A stretch of 64,000 nt of DNA from Gaiellasilicea sp963791905 (GCA_963791905.1 CAWBTX010000007.1:186001-250000), one strand, 5' to 3'. Numbered from the stretch's first letter, positions 24,151 through 33,485 are shown. Numbers and translations: made by a program. Notes: generated from the sequence alone by a model not told the origin.

Positions 24151-25212
24151 CTATGCCGTCCAGCGGAACCCGGTCGGCGCTGGGCTCGGCGCCAGCGGGC
24201 TGGCCGGCAGTCGGCCCGGCGGGTCGTCCTCGTTGTAGGCGCTCGGCGCCACGTCGTTCGGCGCGTCCGCGTGGAACAGCGCGGCGAGCAGCTCGATCTG
24301 CCCGCGGCCGACGCCCAGCTCGCCCATGCCGCCGCCGTACATCGGGCGTTGCTCGCGCGCGCAGCGCGCGTAGACCTCGAGCAGCTGGGGCAGGGTGCCG
24401 ATACGCGAGGGCTTGACGTTCACGGCGCGGCCGGCGAGCGGGGTCGCGCCGATGTCGTCGGCGCTGCGGATGGGGGCGTCGTAGGCCACGCGCTCGACGT
24501 GGTCGCGGAGCCGATGCGCGATCTCGGGCAGGTCGTGCGGGTCTTCGAGGTAGGCGTCCGGAAACGCGGCGAGGATGTAGTCGTACAGCGCGTACAGCGC
24601 CGCGGGATCCTTCACCTCGAGGTCGTACTGGCCCTTGAAGTCGATCGTGTCGACCGCGCCGGTCGCCGCGACCTCGTCGACGAGCGGCAGCGCCCAGCTC
24701 GCCTCCGCGTCGAGCTTGAAGCGGACTCCGGGAGAGCGGGCGAGCCGCCGGCGCACCGGCTCGATCGACGGCTCCTTGCCGAGGCCGAGCGAGTTGACGA
24801 AGCGCACCGGCTTCGGCTCGAGCCCGAGCACGTCGTGCAGCGGGCGGCCGGCCTGGCGGAGCGCGAGGTCGAGGGCCGCCGACTCGAACGCCCAGCGACG
24901 GAGGTGGAGCGCCACGTCCCACTCCGGCGGCTCCGGCCACAGCTCGAGCCCGCCGAGCTGCTCGCAGAAGCCGGCCAGCGTCCACTCGCCCGCGAGGGGC
25001 AGCGACGGCTGGGTCTCGTGCAGCGTGGTGCCGTCCTCGCGGAACGCCGAGACGTCCTCGCCCAGCCCCTCCGTTCCGGCGCCGACGAGCCGCACGTGCG
25101 TCGTGATGCGGTCGAACTCGTAGGCGAGGACGGCGTGCAGGCGGTCGTACTCGTACGCCTCGACGACGAGCGGAAGCTCTGCGACCCGCGGCCACAGCGA
25201 CTCCCCGTGCAT
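24151..25212 (-). CDS. enolase-superfamily protein (mandelate racemase/muconate-lactonizing-like)
   Basis: 353 residues. An N-terminal capping region is followed by a TIM barrel with LKFD-type strands: GVRFKLDAEASW, AVDTIDFKGQYD, FPDAYLEDPHD, YDAPIRSADDI and RAVNVKPSRIG. The last holds a lysine where the superfamily has its second base, and the acidic residues are candidate Mg2+ ligands. It lacks the exact signature of o-succinylbenzoate synthase, so the reaction (racemisation, epimerisation or dehydration) is unknown. Confidence 0.7.
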   Translation of the reverse strand: MHGESLWPRVAELPLVVEAYEYDRLHAVLAYEFDRITTHVRLVGAGTEGLGEDVSAFREDGTTLHETQPSLPLAGEWTLAGFCEQLGGLELWPEPPEWDVALHLRRWAFESAALDLALRQAGRPLHDVLGLEPKPVRFVNSLGLGKEPSIEPVRRRLARSPGVRFKLDAEASWALPLVDEVAATGAVDTIDFKGQYDLEVKDPAALYALYDYILAAFPDAYLEDPHDLPEIAHRLRDHVERVAYDAPIRSADDIGATPLAGRAVNVKPSRIGTLPQLLEVYARCAREQRPMYGGGMGELGVGRGQIELLAALFHADAPNDVAPSAYNEDDPPGRLPASPLAPSPAPTGFRWTA

Positions 25213-25412
25213 CGTTGTGACTCGCGGGGTTCACCCACGCCATTGTTCCATCAGGCTCGCGGTCGGTCTGCAATGCGGTCGCCCTCGCGAGCTCGCTCGC
25301 GAGCCGCCAGGCGCGAGCATGAAGCCCAGAAATAGCGGGCTGACCGGGTCGGTGGTTTGTGGCCGGGGCAGGATCTGGCTGAGTGTGGGTGGTTGCACGC
25401 GAAGGGCGGCGT

Positions 25413-25748
25413 ATGATCGGACGCGTGAAGGAGCGGTTCGAGCGCCAGGCTCGGAACGAGGCCCTACTGCGGACGGTGAACGAGCAAATCGCGGCTCTTG
25501 ATCAAGACGCGGGTGGCTGGGCGGATCCCGAGCACCGGTTCGACTTCCAGTGCGAGTGCGGAAGGATCGAGGGGTGCGGCAGCCGCGTCGTCATGACCCT
25601 GCCCGAATACGAGCGCGTCCGGAGCCAGCAAGACCGCTTCACCGTCGTACCCGGGCATCAAACCGACGACATCGAGTACGTCGTCGAGCAAACCGAGAGG
25701 TACGTCATCGTCGACAAACGCGATGCGTTCGAACCGCTCGTCGAGTAG
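25413..25748 (+). CDS. hypothetical protein with conserved CECG-type cysteine cluster
   Basis: 111 residues. A charged N-terminal helix (GRVKERFERQARNEALLRTV) leads to FDFQCECGRIEGCGSRV, a three-cysteine cluster that may bind metal. TLPEYERVR and a C-terminal strand (ERYVIVDKRD) follow. Small proteins of this plan (helix, cysteine cluster, L-x-EYE-x-VR, VVPGH) are familiar from actinobacterial genomes but have no known function. The ATG at 25413 is preceded by AAGGGCGG. Confidence 0.6.
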   Translation: MIGRVKERFERQARNEALLRTVNEQIAALDQDAGGWADPEHRFDFQCECGRIEGCGSRVVMTLPEYERVRSQQDRFTVVPGHQTDDIEYVVEQTERYVIVDKRDAFEPLVE

Positions 25749-25839
25749 CACCCGCGCGTCGCACGGTCAGGCAGCGGGGGATGCCTCACGGCGGCGAGGG
25801 GTGTCCGTCGCTTGCGCGCACGGACCGACAGCGACGCCA

Positions 25840-26163
25840 TCAACTACCGCCGTGAGACTCCCGGTCCGTTGCGTGGCTCGACTGCGCGTACTGGCCGAGG
25901 AAGTGCTCGTGCTCGCGGCGGGTGAGCTGCCAGCGAGCGAGGTCTTCATCGGTCAATCCTCGACCGTCGAGCTCGCGCGTGAGGCTCATGCAGTTGTCCC
26001 ACTTTGTCTGTGTGAGTGGATAGAGGGACCGGCTGCCGTCAGGCCTCTTGATCGGTGCTTCGCGTGGCTTCCCCGGTCCGTGCAGGTGTGGCGCGTGGCT
26101 GTCAGGCTCGATCTCGTTGTTGCTCAACTCGACCCCTCTCGGCGGCGCGTGAGAATCGAACAC
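25840..26163 (-). CDS. hypothetical protein, possible
   Basis: About 107 residues from a GTG start with no clear ribosome site; a shorter start is possible at internal codons. The C-terminal half (MSLTRELDGRGLTDEDLARWQLTRR ends before EHEHFLGQY, quoted only in part) has a natural mix of charged and aromatic residues and G/C-rich third positions. The family is not recognised. It lies 21 bases after a small secreted peptide on the same strand. Confidence 0.35.
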   Translation of the reverse strand: MFDSHAPPRGVELSNNEIEPDSHAPHLHGPGKPREAPIKRPDGSRSLYPLTQTKWDNCMSLTRELDGRGLTDEDLARWQLTRREHEHFLGQYAQSSHATDRESHGGS

Positions 26164-26184
26164 CGGCCGCGGGTGCTCGCCCGC

Positions 26185-26337
26185 TCACTCGATTTGGTTG
26201 TCCTCGGTTTCGTTAAGCGGGAGAGTTGGCTGCTGAAGTGGCCGCTGAGGTCCGGAATCGTGCGCGCTCAGCGCGTGTGCGAAGAGCCCAGTCGTCAGCA
26301 GAGTCATCGAGAGCATCAGCACCGCGAGCAGCCGCAT
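26185..26337 (-). CDS. 50-residue secreted or membrane-anchored peptide
   Basis: The N-terminus MRLLAVLMLSMTLLTTGLFA is a clear signal peptide or anchor, followed by a short Gln/Pro-rich acidic tail (HDSGPQRPLQQPT, NETEDNQIE). It is too short for most gene finders. No ribosome site is obvious. The family is not recognised. The downstream hypothetical (25840-26163) may be co-transcribed. Confidence 0.4.
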   Translation of the reverse strand: MRLLAVLMLSMTLLTTGLFAHALSAHDSGPQRPLQQPTLPLNETEDNQIE

Positions 26338-26535
26338 CAGAGATCGAACGGCGGTCCACTGGGCCAGGGTGCGGGCAACGTCTGCCCGATAGCTTTCTAG
26401 TGGCGCGCCACGAGTCGGCGCCCGAGGGTGCTGGGCCGGCGTTCGACTGCCAGGTGGCCGGTTCGGCGGTCCCCAAACACGTGGCGCAGCCCGGTTCCGC
26501 GTACCCGTTTTGGCGTCGGCGGCGTTTCAGCCGAG

Positions 26536-27516
26536 ATGTCCAGCCCGGCGGCCGTACCGAGCAAAGTGGTCCTCTTCGACCGCGACCGTGTCCAGGAGCT
26601 CGCCGGCCTCGACGGTCGTCCGAAGCGACTGAGCGGCTCGAAGCTGCTTTGGGTCGACGTCGACCGCCAGTCCGAGGAGGCGGTGCGCCGTGTCGCGAGC
26701 GAGTTCGGGCTTGATGCCGAGACGCATCAGGCGCTGCTCCGGTCGCGTGACCGCGCGCTCTTTCACGACCACGGCCGCTACATCCATGTCACGGCCTATG
26801 CGCCCCGGCGAGAGGATGACTGCGCACTCGTCGCGCTCGAGTGCATCGTCGGCGAGAACTGGGTGGTGACGGCGCACGACCAGCCGATCGAGCTGCTGGA
26901 GGAGTTCGCCGCACGGGCCTCGGGCTCGGGAGACACCGGCAACATGGATGGCTCCACGTTTCTCGCCGCCCTGCTGGAGTGGGTGCTCGGCGCGTACTCC
27001 GACGCGTTCGAGTCGATCGAGCAGCGGCTGGAGCGCTTCGACGTCGATGCGATGCGAGGCGAGGCTGATGCCGAACGTGAGATCGAGCGCCTCGTTGAGA
27101 TGCGCCTCGAAATCGGCAGGCTCCGCCGTGCTCTCACGGCTCACCGGTCCACGCTCGTCGCGCTGACGGTTCCGGAGTTGAAGGCGATCGGCGACGGCGA
27201 CTCGGCAGAGCGCTTCGAGTCGCTCCTGACCCGATTCGAGACGACTATGCAGGAGGCGCGAGATACGCGCGAAGCGACCGTTGGCTCGTTCGACGTCTTG
27301 CTCGCCCGCGGCGGCCAGCGGACGAACGAGATCATGAAAGTGCTCACCCTGGCCTCCGTGATCCTGCTCCCAGGCGCCCTGATTGCGGGCGTGATGGGCA
27401 TGAACTTCAAGGTCGGCCTCTTCGAGGAGCCGATGCTCTTCTGGGTCGTCATCGCCGTAATCGTCGCGGTCGCACCCCTCACACTTGCGACCGCGAAGTT
27501 GCGAAGTTGGATTTGA
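26536..27516 (+). CDS. corA: CorA-family divalent cation channel
   Basis: 326 residues. A long soluble alpha/beta N-terminal domain and helical stalk precede two C-terminal transmembrane helices. The selectivity motif is present as GVMGMNFKVGLFE (the GMN signature). CorA proteins are pentameric Mg2+ (Co2+, Ni2+) channels; some relatives export Zn2+. The ATG at 26536 is chosen because the upstream extension is low-quality coding. Confidence 0.9.
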   Translation: MSSPAAVPSKVVLFDRDRVQELAGLDGRPKRLSGSKLLWVDVDRQSEEAVRRVASEFGLDAETHQALLRSRDRALFHDHGRYIHVTAYAPRREDDCALVALECIVGENWVVTAHDQPIELLEEFAARASGSGDTGNMDGSTFLAALLEWVLGAYSDAFESIEQRLERFDVDAMRGEADAEREIERLVEMRLEIGRLRRALTAHRSTLVALTVPELKAIGDGDSAERFESLLTRFETTMQEARDTREATVGSFDVLLARGGQRTNEIMKVLTLASVILLPGALIAGVMGMNFKVGLFEEPMLFWVVIAVIVAVAPLTLATAKLRSWI

Positions 27517-27768
27517 CGCCCTAGGACGCGACCTCCGCCGGGGCAGGCGTCGGTCACATCGATCTGTAGGGCTGGGTCGGCGGCACGGACCGCGGTCGTC
27601 GGGACGCCCAACTCGGCGCGGACGATGTTGGCGCCCTGCGCGAGCGCTGCAGCCTAGATGATCGGTCATCTCTCCCGTTCACCGTGATTGACGCCGCACG
27701 CATCTTCGCACGTCATCGCGTCGTCGGCAGGCGCGGGTCGAGGCGTCGATCCATCGGCGATTGACCGA
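27517..27768. other. intergenic region without a recognised gene
   Basis: Between corA and the terminator of the lipase gene. No open frame with a plausible product and no RNA gene was seen. Confidence 0.4.
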
Positions 27769-27813
27769 TCAGGGCGGAGTGGGAACCCCCGTGGCGGCCC
27801 CACCCCGCCCTGA
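27769..27813 (-). terminator. large interrupted hairpin after the lipase gene
   Basis: TCAGGGCGG (27769-27777) pairs with CCGCCCTGA (27805-27813). After one mismatch, GTGGG (27779-27783) pairs with CCCAC (27799-27803). It lies 4 bases from the stop of the minus-strand lipase gene. Confidence 0.6.
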
Positions 27814-27816
27814 GTC

Positions 27817-29235
27817 CTACTTACACGGGCTCGGCTTGGCCCGCTTGCAGTCGCCCCAGGTCTCGATGTCCTGGACGAAGTCGTTGAACGTGACGGTGAC
27901 GCGGTTCTCCGAGGATCGCCAGTTGGGCGTGTTGATCGTCTGCAGCCGGCTCGTGTTGCCGCGCGGGGCGTTGACGAACGAGACGGTGCCGTCCGCCGGC
28001 TCGGCGGCCGGCATGAACACGTCGACACCCGTCTGGAACGCCTGCGTCGGGAAGAACGGGAGCAGGTCCAGCGTCGAGTCCCCCGGCGAGGCCGCGGCGT
28101 CGTGGACGTGGACGCCGATCACGCCGTTGCTCGTCACCTTCGTGAGCGCGTCGACGGGCGGCTGATCGCCCCTGCTCGGGCTCGTCGTGCCGATCTCGAG
28201 CACGTCGTCCTGCCCGGTCGGGTGCGTCGTCCACCACTCCTTCTGCCGCACCACGGTCGCGGCGACGTGGTTGTCGCTCAGGTTCGTGTTCGCGACGATC
28301 TGCGAGCTCGGCGGCGCGAGGTTCATCCGCACCATCGTGCTGCTCCGCAGCCACGGCTGGAAGTAGAAGTGGTGGCTGAGGAAGCCCTCGCGGATCACGA
28401 ACAGCTCGTACGCCTGCTGCCCGTTCACCTTGACCGGCCCCCAGCTCCCGTCGTCGGCGACGGTGAGCGTCTCGCGCGGTTCCACAGCCTTGCGTGCGCC
28501 CGTCCGTGCGTCGACCGCCCAGAGCTGGAGCGTTGCGCCGGCCGCGCCGGCGTTCTGCGGGAACAGCACGGCGCGGCCCGAGATCTCGACCTGGCCGGGC
28601 GGTTCCGGCAGGACGAGCGTCGTCTCCGGCTCGGCCCCGGTGAAGAACGCGTACTGCGCCGCGAACGATTCCGCGGAAGTGGCCACCTGCACGTGCGTCT
28701 GCGGGCTGATGCGGACGTTGTTGCCGCCCACGTTGCCGGTGGTGTTCGTCCCCTGCCAGATCCCCATGCAGTCGAGGTTCGGATCGGTGACCCCGCAACT
28801 CGCGTTGCTCGAGCCGTCGACGCCGACGTACTTCGCGATCTTCGCCGCGCGGTCCGCGTCGCCCAGGTACGAGTTCGACACGAACGTGCCGAGCGAGTGA
28901 CCGACCAGATAGACGCGGTCGACCCCGAACTCGGTGCGGAGCGCGTCGACGGTAGCGTCGAGGCGGGCGATCACCTGCGCGAACGTGTTGGTCGCGAACG
29001 ACGAGTCGTACTCGAACGCCCGCACGTACCTGGCCGGATAGCCGTTGCCGTCGAAGCGCCTCGCCTGCGTCTCGTACTGGGCGGCCGAGCCGGCGGCCCC
29101 GTGCACGAAGACGATCGGCACCAGCTCGGGCTCCTGCGCGCCCGCCGTCGTCGAGCCGACGAGCAGCCCGCCGAGCGCGAGCACCACCACGGCGGTCGAC
29201 AGTAGTCGCAGCGACCGCGGCTTCGCACGTCTCAT
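27817..29235 (-). CDS. secreted alpha/beta-hydrolase lipase
   Basis: 472 residues. A signal peptide (LLSTAVVVLALGGLLVGSTTAGA) is followed by an alpha/beta-hydrolase domain: the oxyanion region IVFVHGAAGSAAQYE and the nucleophile elbow VYLVGHSLGTFVSNSY. A beta-rich C-terminal half of about 250 residues follows, resembling the second domain of actinobacterial extracellular triacylglycerol lipases. It probably hydrolyses lipids or esters outside the cell. Next on the same strand upstream is the DUF5995 protein, with separate promoters likely. Confidence 0.8.
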   Translation of the reverse strand: MRRAKPRSLRLLSTAVVVLALGGLLVGSTTAGAQEPELVPIVFVHGAAGSAAQYETQARRFDGNGYPARYVRAFEYDSSFATNTFAQVIARLDATVDALRTEFGVDRVYLVGHSLGTFVSNSYLGDADRAAKIAKYVGVDGSSNASCGVTDPNLDCMGIWQGTNTTGNVGGNNVRISPQTHVQVATSAESFAAQYAFFTGAEPETTLVLPEPPGQVEISGRAVLFPQNAGAAGATLQLWAVDARTGARKAVEPRETLTVADDGSWGPVKVNGQQAYELFVIREGFLSHHFYFQPWLRSSTMVRMNLAPPSSQIVANTNLSDNHVAATVVRQKEWWTTHPTGQDDVLEIGTTSPSRGDQPPVDALTKVTSNGVIGVHVHDAAASPGDSTLDLLPFFPTQAFQTGVDVFMPAAEPADGTVSFVNAPRGNTSRLQTINTPNWRSSENRVTVTFNDFVQDIETWGDCKRAKPSPCK

Positions 29236-29291
29236 GTTCCTCCTCAGGTCTCACTTCGATTCTCTTGTTCTTCGGGCAGGACGTCTTCGGG

Positions 29292-30209
29292 CTAGCCCGC
29301 CCAGTGAGTTGCGCAGAACGCGTCGCGCGCGGCGCTGCCGCCGAGAAGCGGTGGGTAGGCCGCGGCTGCTCGGATCACGCGCGCCTGCAATGCTGCGTCC
29401 GCCTCGATCTCCTGAGCCACCAACTCGCGTGCCGACGGAGTCGGAGCCAGCGCGAGCAGCTCAGCATGCCTCCACGCCGCCTCCCGCCAGCTCGCGATCA
29501 ATTGAAAGAGCCCGAAGTCGTCGAGCGTCGTTGGGAGGCTGGCGTCGTCGATGGTCGGGTCGAAGCGGCGGGCGATCTCTGCAATGACGTCGTCGGTCAC
29601 ACGGTTGAGGATCTGATTCACGCGATCGTGATCCGGCTTCCGGCTCGTGCCGTCCGGCTTGACCATCCCGAGGCTGTAGACCACGAACGGGAGGTCGCGC
29701 TGGACGTGCGCGTTGATGCCGAGCAGCAGATCGCCGTACGCGGAAACAGACCGATCTTTCGCCGCGTCGAACGCGATTCGCCACGCCGGCGGGACGTCAG
29801 CCGTTTCACGGGCTTTCCAGGCGTCGTAAGCGGCGAAGTAGTAGCCCGCGAAGACGACGTCCTCGTGGTTCACGAACGGGGTGTCGTCGAAGAACGCGGG
29901 CGACTCGACCGTCCGCCGATACTCCTCGGTCACACGCAGATAGGTGAGGGCAAAGATCGCGTTGTGGTCGCACGAGGACGCGAGTGGCTCGAGTCGCCTG
30001 GTCATCTGGCGAACGGTCTTGTCGACACACTGGACCCGCCCAGCGATGCAGTCGTCGGGACTCGTCGCGTCGTAGGGAAGCGAGAGACCGGGAAGGAGCG
30101 CGGTCCAGCCCACGAACGGTGGATCCTCTGCGGCGGCTCCGGCCGGCCATCCGAACGCAAGAAGAACGAGCACGAGAAGGGCGAGCCGCGGACGTGACCG
30201 GTGATCCAT
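29292..30209 (-). CDS. secreted DUF5995-family protein
   Basis: 305 residues with a signal peptide (LALLVLVLLAFGWPAGAAA). The mature protein is helical and contains FALTYLRVTEEYRR, FFDDTPFVNHEDVVFAGYYF, AYGDLLLGINAHVQRDLPF and DHDRVNQILNRV, which fit the DUF5995 pattern of conserved His/Asp residues in helices. The activity is unknown. The ATG at 30209 is chosen over an upstream start because it directly precedes the basic end of the signal peptide. Confidence 0.7.
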   Translation of the reverse strand: MDHRSRPRLALLVLVLLAFGWPAGAAAEDPPFVGWTALLPGLSLPYDATSPDDCIAGRVQCVDKTVRQMTRRLEPLASSCDHNAIFALTYLRVTEEYRRTVESPAFFDDTPFVNHEDVVFAGYYFAAYDAWKARETADVPPAWRIAFDAAKDRSVSAYGDLLLGINAHVQRDLPFVVYSLGMVKPDGTSRKPDHDRVNQILNRVTDDVIAEIARRFDPTIDDASLPTTLDDFGLFQLIASWREAAWRHAELLALAPTPSARELVAQEIEADAALQARVIRAAAAYPPLLGGSAARDAFCATHWAG

Positions 30210-30333
30210 CTCTCGACCGAGGTTTTCCGATCGCTGCGAAACCGTAACCTGCACGCGGCCGTGGTTTGTGAACCGGCGAAGGCGGTGACGATGAATTGCC
30301 GGCCCCCGGTTCGCCTAGAGAGGAAGGGTTTTT

Positions 30334-31509
30334 GTGGCCACGCCCGATCTCGTTCGCACGCGAGACCGTCTTGCCGGCGCGGGCGCCGGTCTGGGGGCGC
30401 GCGCAACGTTCGAGGCCGTCGAGGAAGCGGTCGATGCACTCGGCCGCGAGCCCGGTCTCGTTCTGATCTTCCCGACCGGCGTCCTCGACTCCCAGGAGGC
30501 GGCGACGCAGGCTCAGGCGGCGGCCGGAAGCACTCGCGTCGCCGGGATGACGGGGACGGGCGCAATCACTCTCGGTGGTGCGATCGAGAGCGGCTGCTCG
30601 GCGCTCGCATTCGCCTCGACGGTCCCGGTCGGAGTGGGTACGGGTACTTCCTCCAACCCCCGCAACGCCGGCCGCTCTGCCGCCGACGAGGCGCTGTTCG
30701 GCCTCGACCTCGACGACCGCCACGCCGTGCTTCTCTTGTTCGTCGACTCGGAGTCGGGCGATCAGGCTGAGATCGTCGCCGGCGCCTACGAGATCGCGGG
30801 CGGGCGCATCCCGCTCGCCGGAGGAGCCGCCGGCGGTGACGCCCGGGCCCAGTTCGCCGACGGAGAGGCCATGTCGGGGAGCGTGGTCGCAGTCGCCCTC
30901 GTCAGCGAAACGCCGATCGGTATCGGCATTTCGCACGGTTGCGTGTCGCGCGGAGCGCCGTCGATCGTCACGCGATCGCGCGGGCAGGTTGTGCTCCAAC
31001 TCGATGGGCGTCCGGCCGAGACTGTCTACCTGGAGAAGCTCGGGATGGGCGACGTCCCGTTGAGCGACGGCGATTTCGAAGCGGTTGCGATGGCGCATCC
31101 GCTCGCCCAGCCCGAGCTCCGTGGCGACGTCCGACCCCGTTACGTGCGCGGCCGGGCGCCGGGAGGCGGCCTGATCTGCGCGACGAGCATCGAGGCGAAC
31201 GCGGCAGTCGATGTCTGCGAGCAAGAGCCGGAGGCGACCGTCCTCAGCGCAATCGCAGCGGTAAACCAGGCGCTGGGACAGCTATCGGGCCCGGCCGAGG
31301 CTGCCCTGGTCTTCGACTGCGCCGCAAGGAGTGAGCGGTTCGGCAATCCGCTCGCCTCGCGCGAGGTTGAGTCAATCATCTCCTCTTTCGGCGTTCTGCC
31401 ACCGGCTCTGGCGGGCGCTTACACCCGGGGAGAGATCGGCCGGATACGCGGGGCGAAGGGAGACCGCAACTACAGCCTTGTCGTCGTTGCACTTGGCTCA
31501 ACGCCCTGA
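30334..31509 (+). CDS. FIST-domain sensor protein
   Basis: 391 residues, soluble. The N-terminal FIST domain (residues ~30-205: LVLIFPTG, GMTGTGAITLGG, AVLLLFVDSESGD, GGRIPLAGGAAGGD) is followed by FIST_C (~220-370: HGCVSRG, GRPAETVYLEKLG, RYVRGRAPGGGLICATSIE). FIST proteins are predicted to sense small ligands such as amino acids and feed signalling proteins. An excellent ribosome site (AGAGAGGAAGGG) precedes the GTG. The histidine kinase gene overlaps its 3' end in another frame, implying translational coupling and a sensor-kinase pair. Confidence 0.9.
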   Translation: MATPDLVRTRDRLAGAGAGLGARATFEAVEEAVDALGREPGLVLIFPTGVLDSQEAATQAQAAAGSTRVAGMTGTGAITLGGAIESGCSALAFASTVPVGVGTGTSSNPRNAGRSAADEALFGLDLDDRHAVLLLFVDSESGDQAEIVAGAYEIAGGRIPLAGGAAGGDARAQFADGEAMSGSVVAVALVSETPIGIGISHGCVSRGAPSIVTRSRGQVVLQLDGRPAETVYLEKLGMGDVPLSDGDFEAVAMAHPLAQPELRGDVRPRYVRGRAPGGGLICATSIEANAAVDVCEQEPEATVLSAIAAVNQALGQLSGPAEAALVFDCAARSERFGNPLASREVESIISSFGVLPPALAGAYTRGEIGRIRGAKGDRNYSLVVVALGSTP

Positions 31510-33082
31510 CAGTCGGGACGAGCTGCTGCGGCGCTTCGTCGAGGCGGCGCGCCGCGCACAGATCGTCACGATCGTCAACCTCGCCAGTTCCGAGGCCGAA
31601 CTTGGCGAGCTCTTCACCGCGGAGCTCTGCGAGACGTTCGAGGCCGAGATCGCCTTCGTCCTTGCAGCACGTGACGGTGGAGCCGTCCCGGCGCTCGTAG
31701 GCGCGCACGGCCTGACGCCTGATCAATGCGCGGAGCTGGTCGACGACGAACGCTGCGTGCACGCGCTGAGGTTCGCGGAGGTGCACGTCTATGCGGGCGA
31801 TTTGTCCGGGACCGGCAGCAGCCGGCTCGTTCTCGCGCCATTCGCCGGGGAGGTCGACCGCGGGGTCGTAGGCGTCGCGCGGGTGTACGACGAGCGATTC
31901 GACGAGGGCGAAGTGGCTCTGCTCGAGGCAGTTTCGGAGAGCTTCAAGCACGCGCTGGAACGGATTCGCCTCGGGAAGGAGCGCGACGTCCTCCTTGCTC
32001 GCGAGCGTGCTGCGCGGCTCGAAGCCGAGAAGCGCGGGCAGGCGGCCCGGGTGCTCGACTACGTGGCCGACGGCGTCTTCCTCGTCGACGCGAAGGGAAT
32101 GCTTCAGCTCTGGAACCCTGCCGCCGCGGCGATCACGGGCATTCCGGCCGAGGCGGCGCTGGGGCGGCCGGTCGAGGAAGTGATCCCCCGCTGGGATGCA
32201 CTCGCGCAAGCCCTCACGATCGCGAGCGCTCCGGCGCCGTCGACCGGTCCCGCGACGACACTTCCCGTTGAGTTCCAAGATCGTGAGCTCTGGCTCTCGA
32301 TCGCCGGGGTCCGATCCGCGGACGGGACCGTATACGCATTCCGCGACCGGACCGAGGAACAGCGACTGGAGGAGGTCAAGGGGGATTTCATCGCCACCGT
32401 CTCCCACGAGCTGCGAACGCCGATCGCAGCTGTCCACGGCGCGGCAAAAACGCTCGAGCGAGAAGACGTCGACTTCAGCGACGATCTGCGTCGCCGTCTC
32501 CTCTCCGTCATCTCCGACCAATCAGAGCGGCTTGCGCATCTCGTCAACAACATCCTGCTCACGAGCCAGATCGAAGCAGACCGGCTCGTCCTTGCGAGCG
32601 AGCAGATCGACGTCTCGGACGTCGCGCGCAGGGTCATCGAAGCCGCGCGCACGCACGCACCGGACGAGGTTTCGATCGAGCTCGTGGCACCACCCGAGCT
32701 CGTGCTCGTCTCCACGGATCGCGACAAGCTTCGGCAGGTGCTGGCGAACCTCGTGGGCAACGCAGTCAAGTACTCGCAAGGCGCGAACCGGGTCGAGGTT
32801 CGCCTCGAGCCCCGTCGGGGTCACGTTCGTATCGGCGTTCGCGATGAGGGCGTCGGTATTCCGTCCGCCGAACAGGAACGGATCTTCGAGAAGTTCCACC
32901 GGGTCCCGAGCGTGACGGGCGCAGTCAGCGGTACCGGCCTTGGCCTCTACATCTGCCGCGAGCTGGTCCGGCGGTTGGGAGGGAGGATCTGGATCGAGTC
33001 GAGCGAGGGAACTGGTTCGACCTTCTTGGTCGAGCTGCCGCTTGCCTCGGCCTCGACGGGAACGCCCTCCGGCGGACGCTGA
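31478..33082 (+). CDS. sensor histidine kinase (GAF-PAS-HisKA-HATPase), partner of the FIST protein
   Basis: About 534 residues, without membrane segments. A GAF-like domain (~20-170) leads to a short coiled coil and a PAS domain (~200-310: VLDYVADGVFLVDAKG). HisKA follows with the phospho-acceptor His in ATVSHELRTPIAAVHG. The HATPase domain has the N box (NLVGNAVKYS), G1 (DEGVGIP), F box (FEKFHRV) and G2 (GTGLGLYICREL). The start is unclear: TTG codons at 31478, 31487 and 31493 all lie within the end of the FIST gene. No response regulator follows; an integrase remnant does. Confidence 0.85.
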   Translation: MSSLHLAQRPDSRDELLRRFVEAARRAQIVTIVNLASSEAELGELFTAELCETFEAEIAFVLAARDGGAVPALVGAHGLTPDQCAELVDDERCVHALRFAEVHVYAGDLSGTGSSRLVLAPFAGEVDRGVVGVARVYDERFDEGEVALLEAVSESFKHALERIRLGKERDVLLARERAARLEAEKRGQAARVLDYVADGVFLVDAKGMLQLWNPAAAAITGIPAEAALGRPVEEVIPRWDALAQALTIASAPAPSTGPATTLPVEFQDRELWLSIAGVRSADGTVYAFRDRTEEQRLEEVKGDFIATVSHELRTPIAAVHGAAKTLEREDVDFSDDLRRRLLSVISDQSERLAHLVNNILLTSQIEADRLVLASEQIDVSDVARRVIEAARTHAPDEVSIELVAPPELVLVSTDRDKLRQVLANLVGNAVKYSQGANRVEVRLEPRRGHVRIGVRDEGVGIPSAEQERIFEKFHRVPSVTGAVSGTGLGLYICRELVRRLGGRIWIESSEGTGSTFLVELPLASASTGTPSGGR

Positions 33083-33107
33083 TCGGTCGGATCGCCCAGG
33101 AGGTCCG

Positions 33108-33485
33108 CTCGCTCAGAGGGTTCTGGACGCGCTCGCGGAGCATCCGGCGAGGATCGACACGGCGACGCTGCTCACGACCTCCACGGGTGCGCCGGTCGAT
33201 CTGCACCGATGGCGAGGGCGGCAGTGGACGCCCGCGCTCAGGGCTTCTGGGCTTGAGCACCGCGGCCCGTACGCGATGAGGCACACGTTCGCGAGCTGGG
33301 CGATCGCCGCGGGCCGGCCGACGTTCGAGATCGCGGCGACCATGGGCACGTCGCTGGAGCAGTTGTCGAAGACGTACGCGCACCTGCTTCCTGACTCGGC
33401 CGACCGGGCACGAGTGGCGCTCGACGCGTTCCTCCCGGACATCGCGGAAACGCGCCGACGCGTCTATAGCGGCGAGGTCAGGTAG
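33108..33485 (+). pseudogene. tyrosine recombinase/integrase C-terminal remnant
   Basis: About 125 residues of the catalytic domain survive: LTTSTGAPVDLHRWRGRQW, then AMRHTFASWAIAAGRPTFE (the H-x-x-R-like box II) and SKTYAHLLPDS with the catalytic Tyr. The N-terminal arm-binding and core-binding domains and the first catalytic Arg region are missing. The frame is open into the kinase gene but has no start of its own. It is a scar of a mobile element next to the FIST/kinase operon. Confidence 0.7.
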
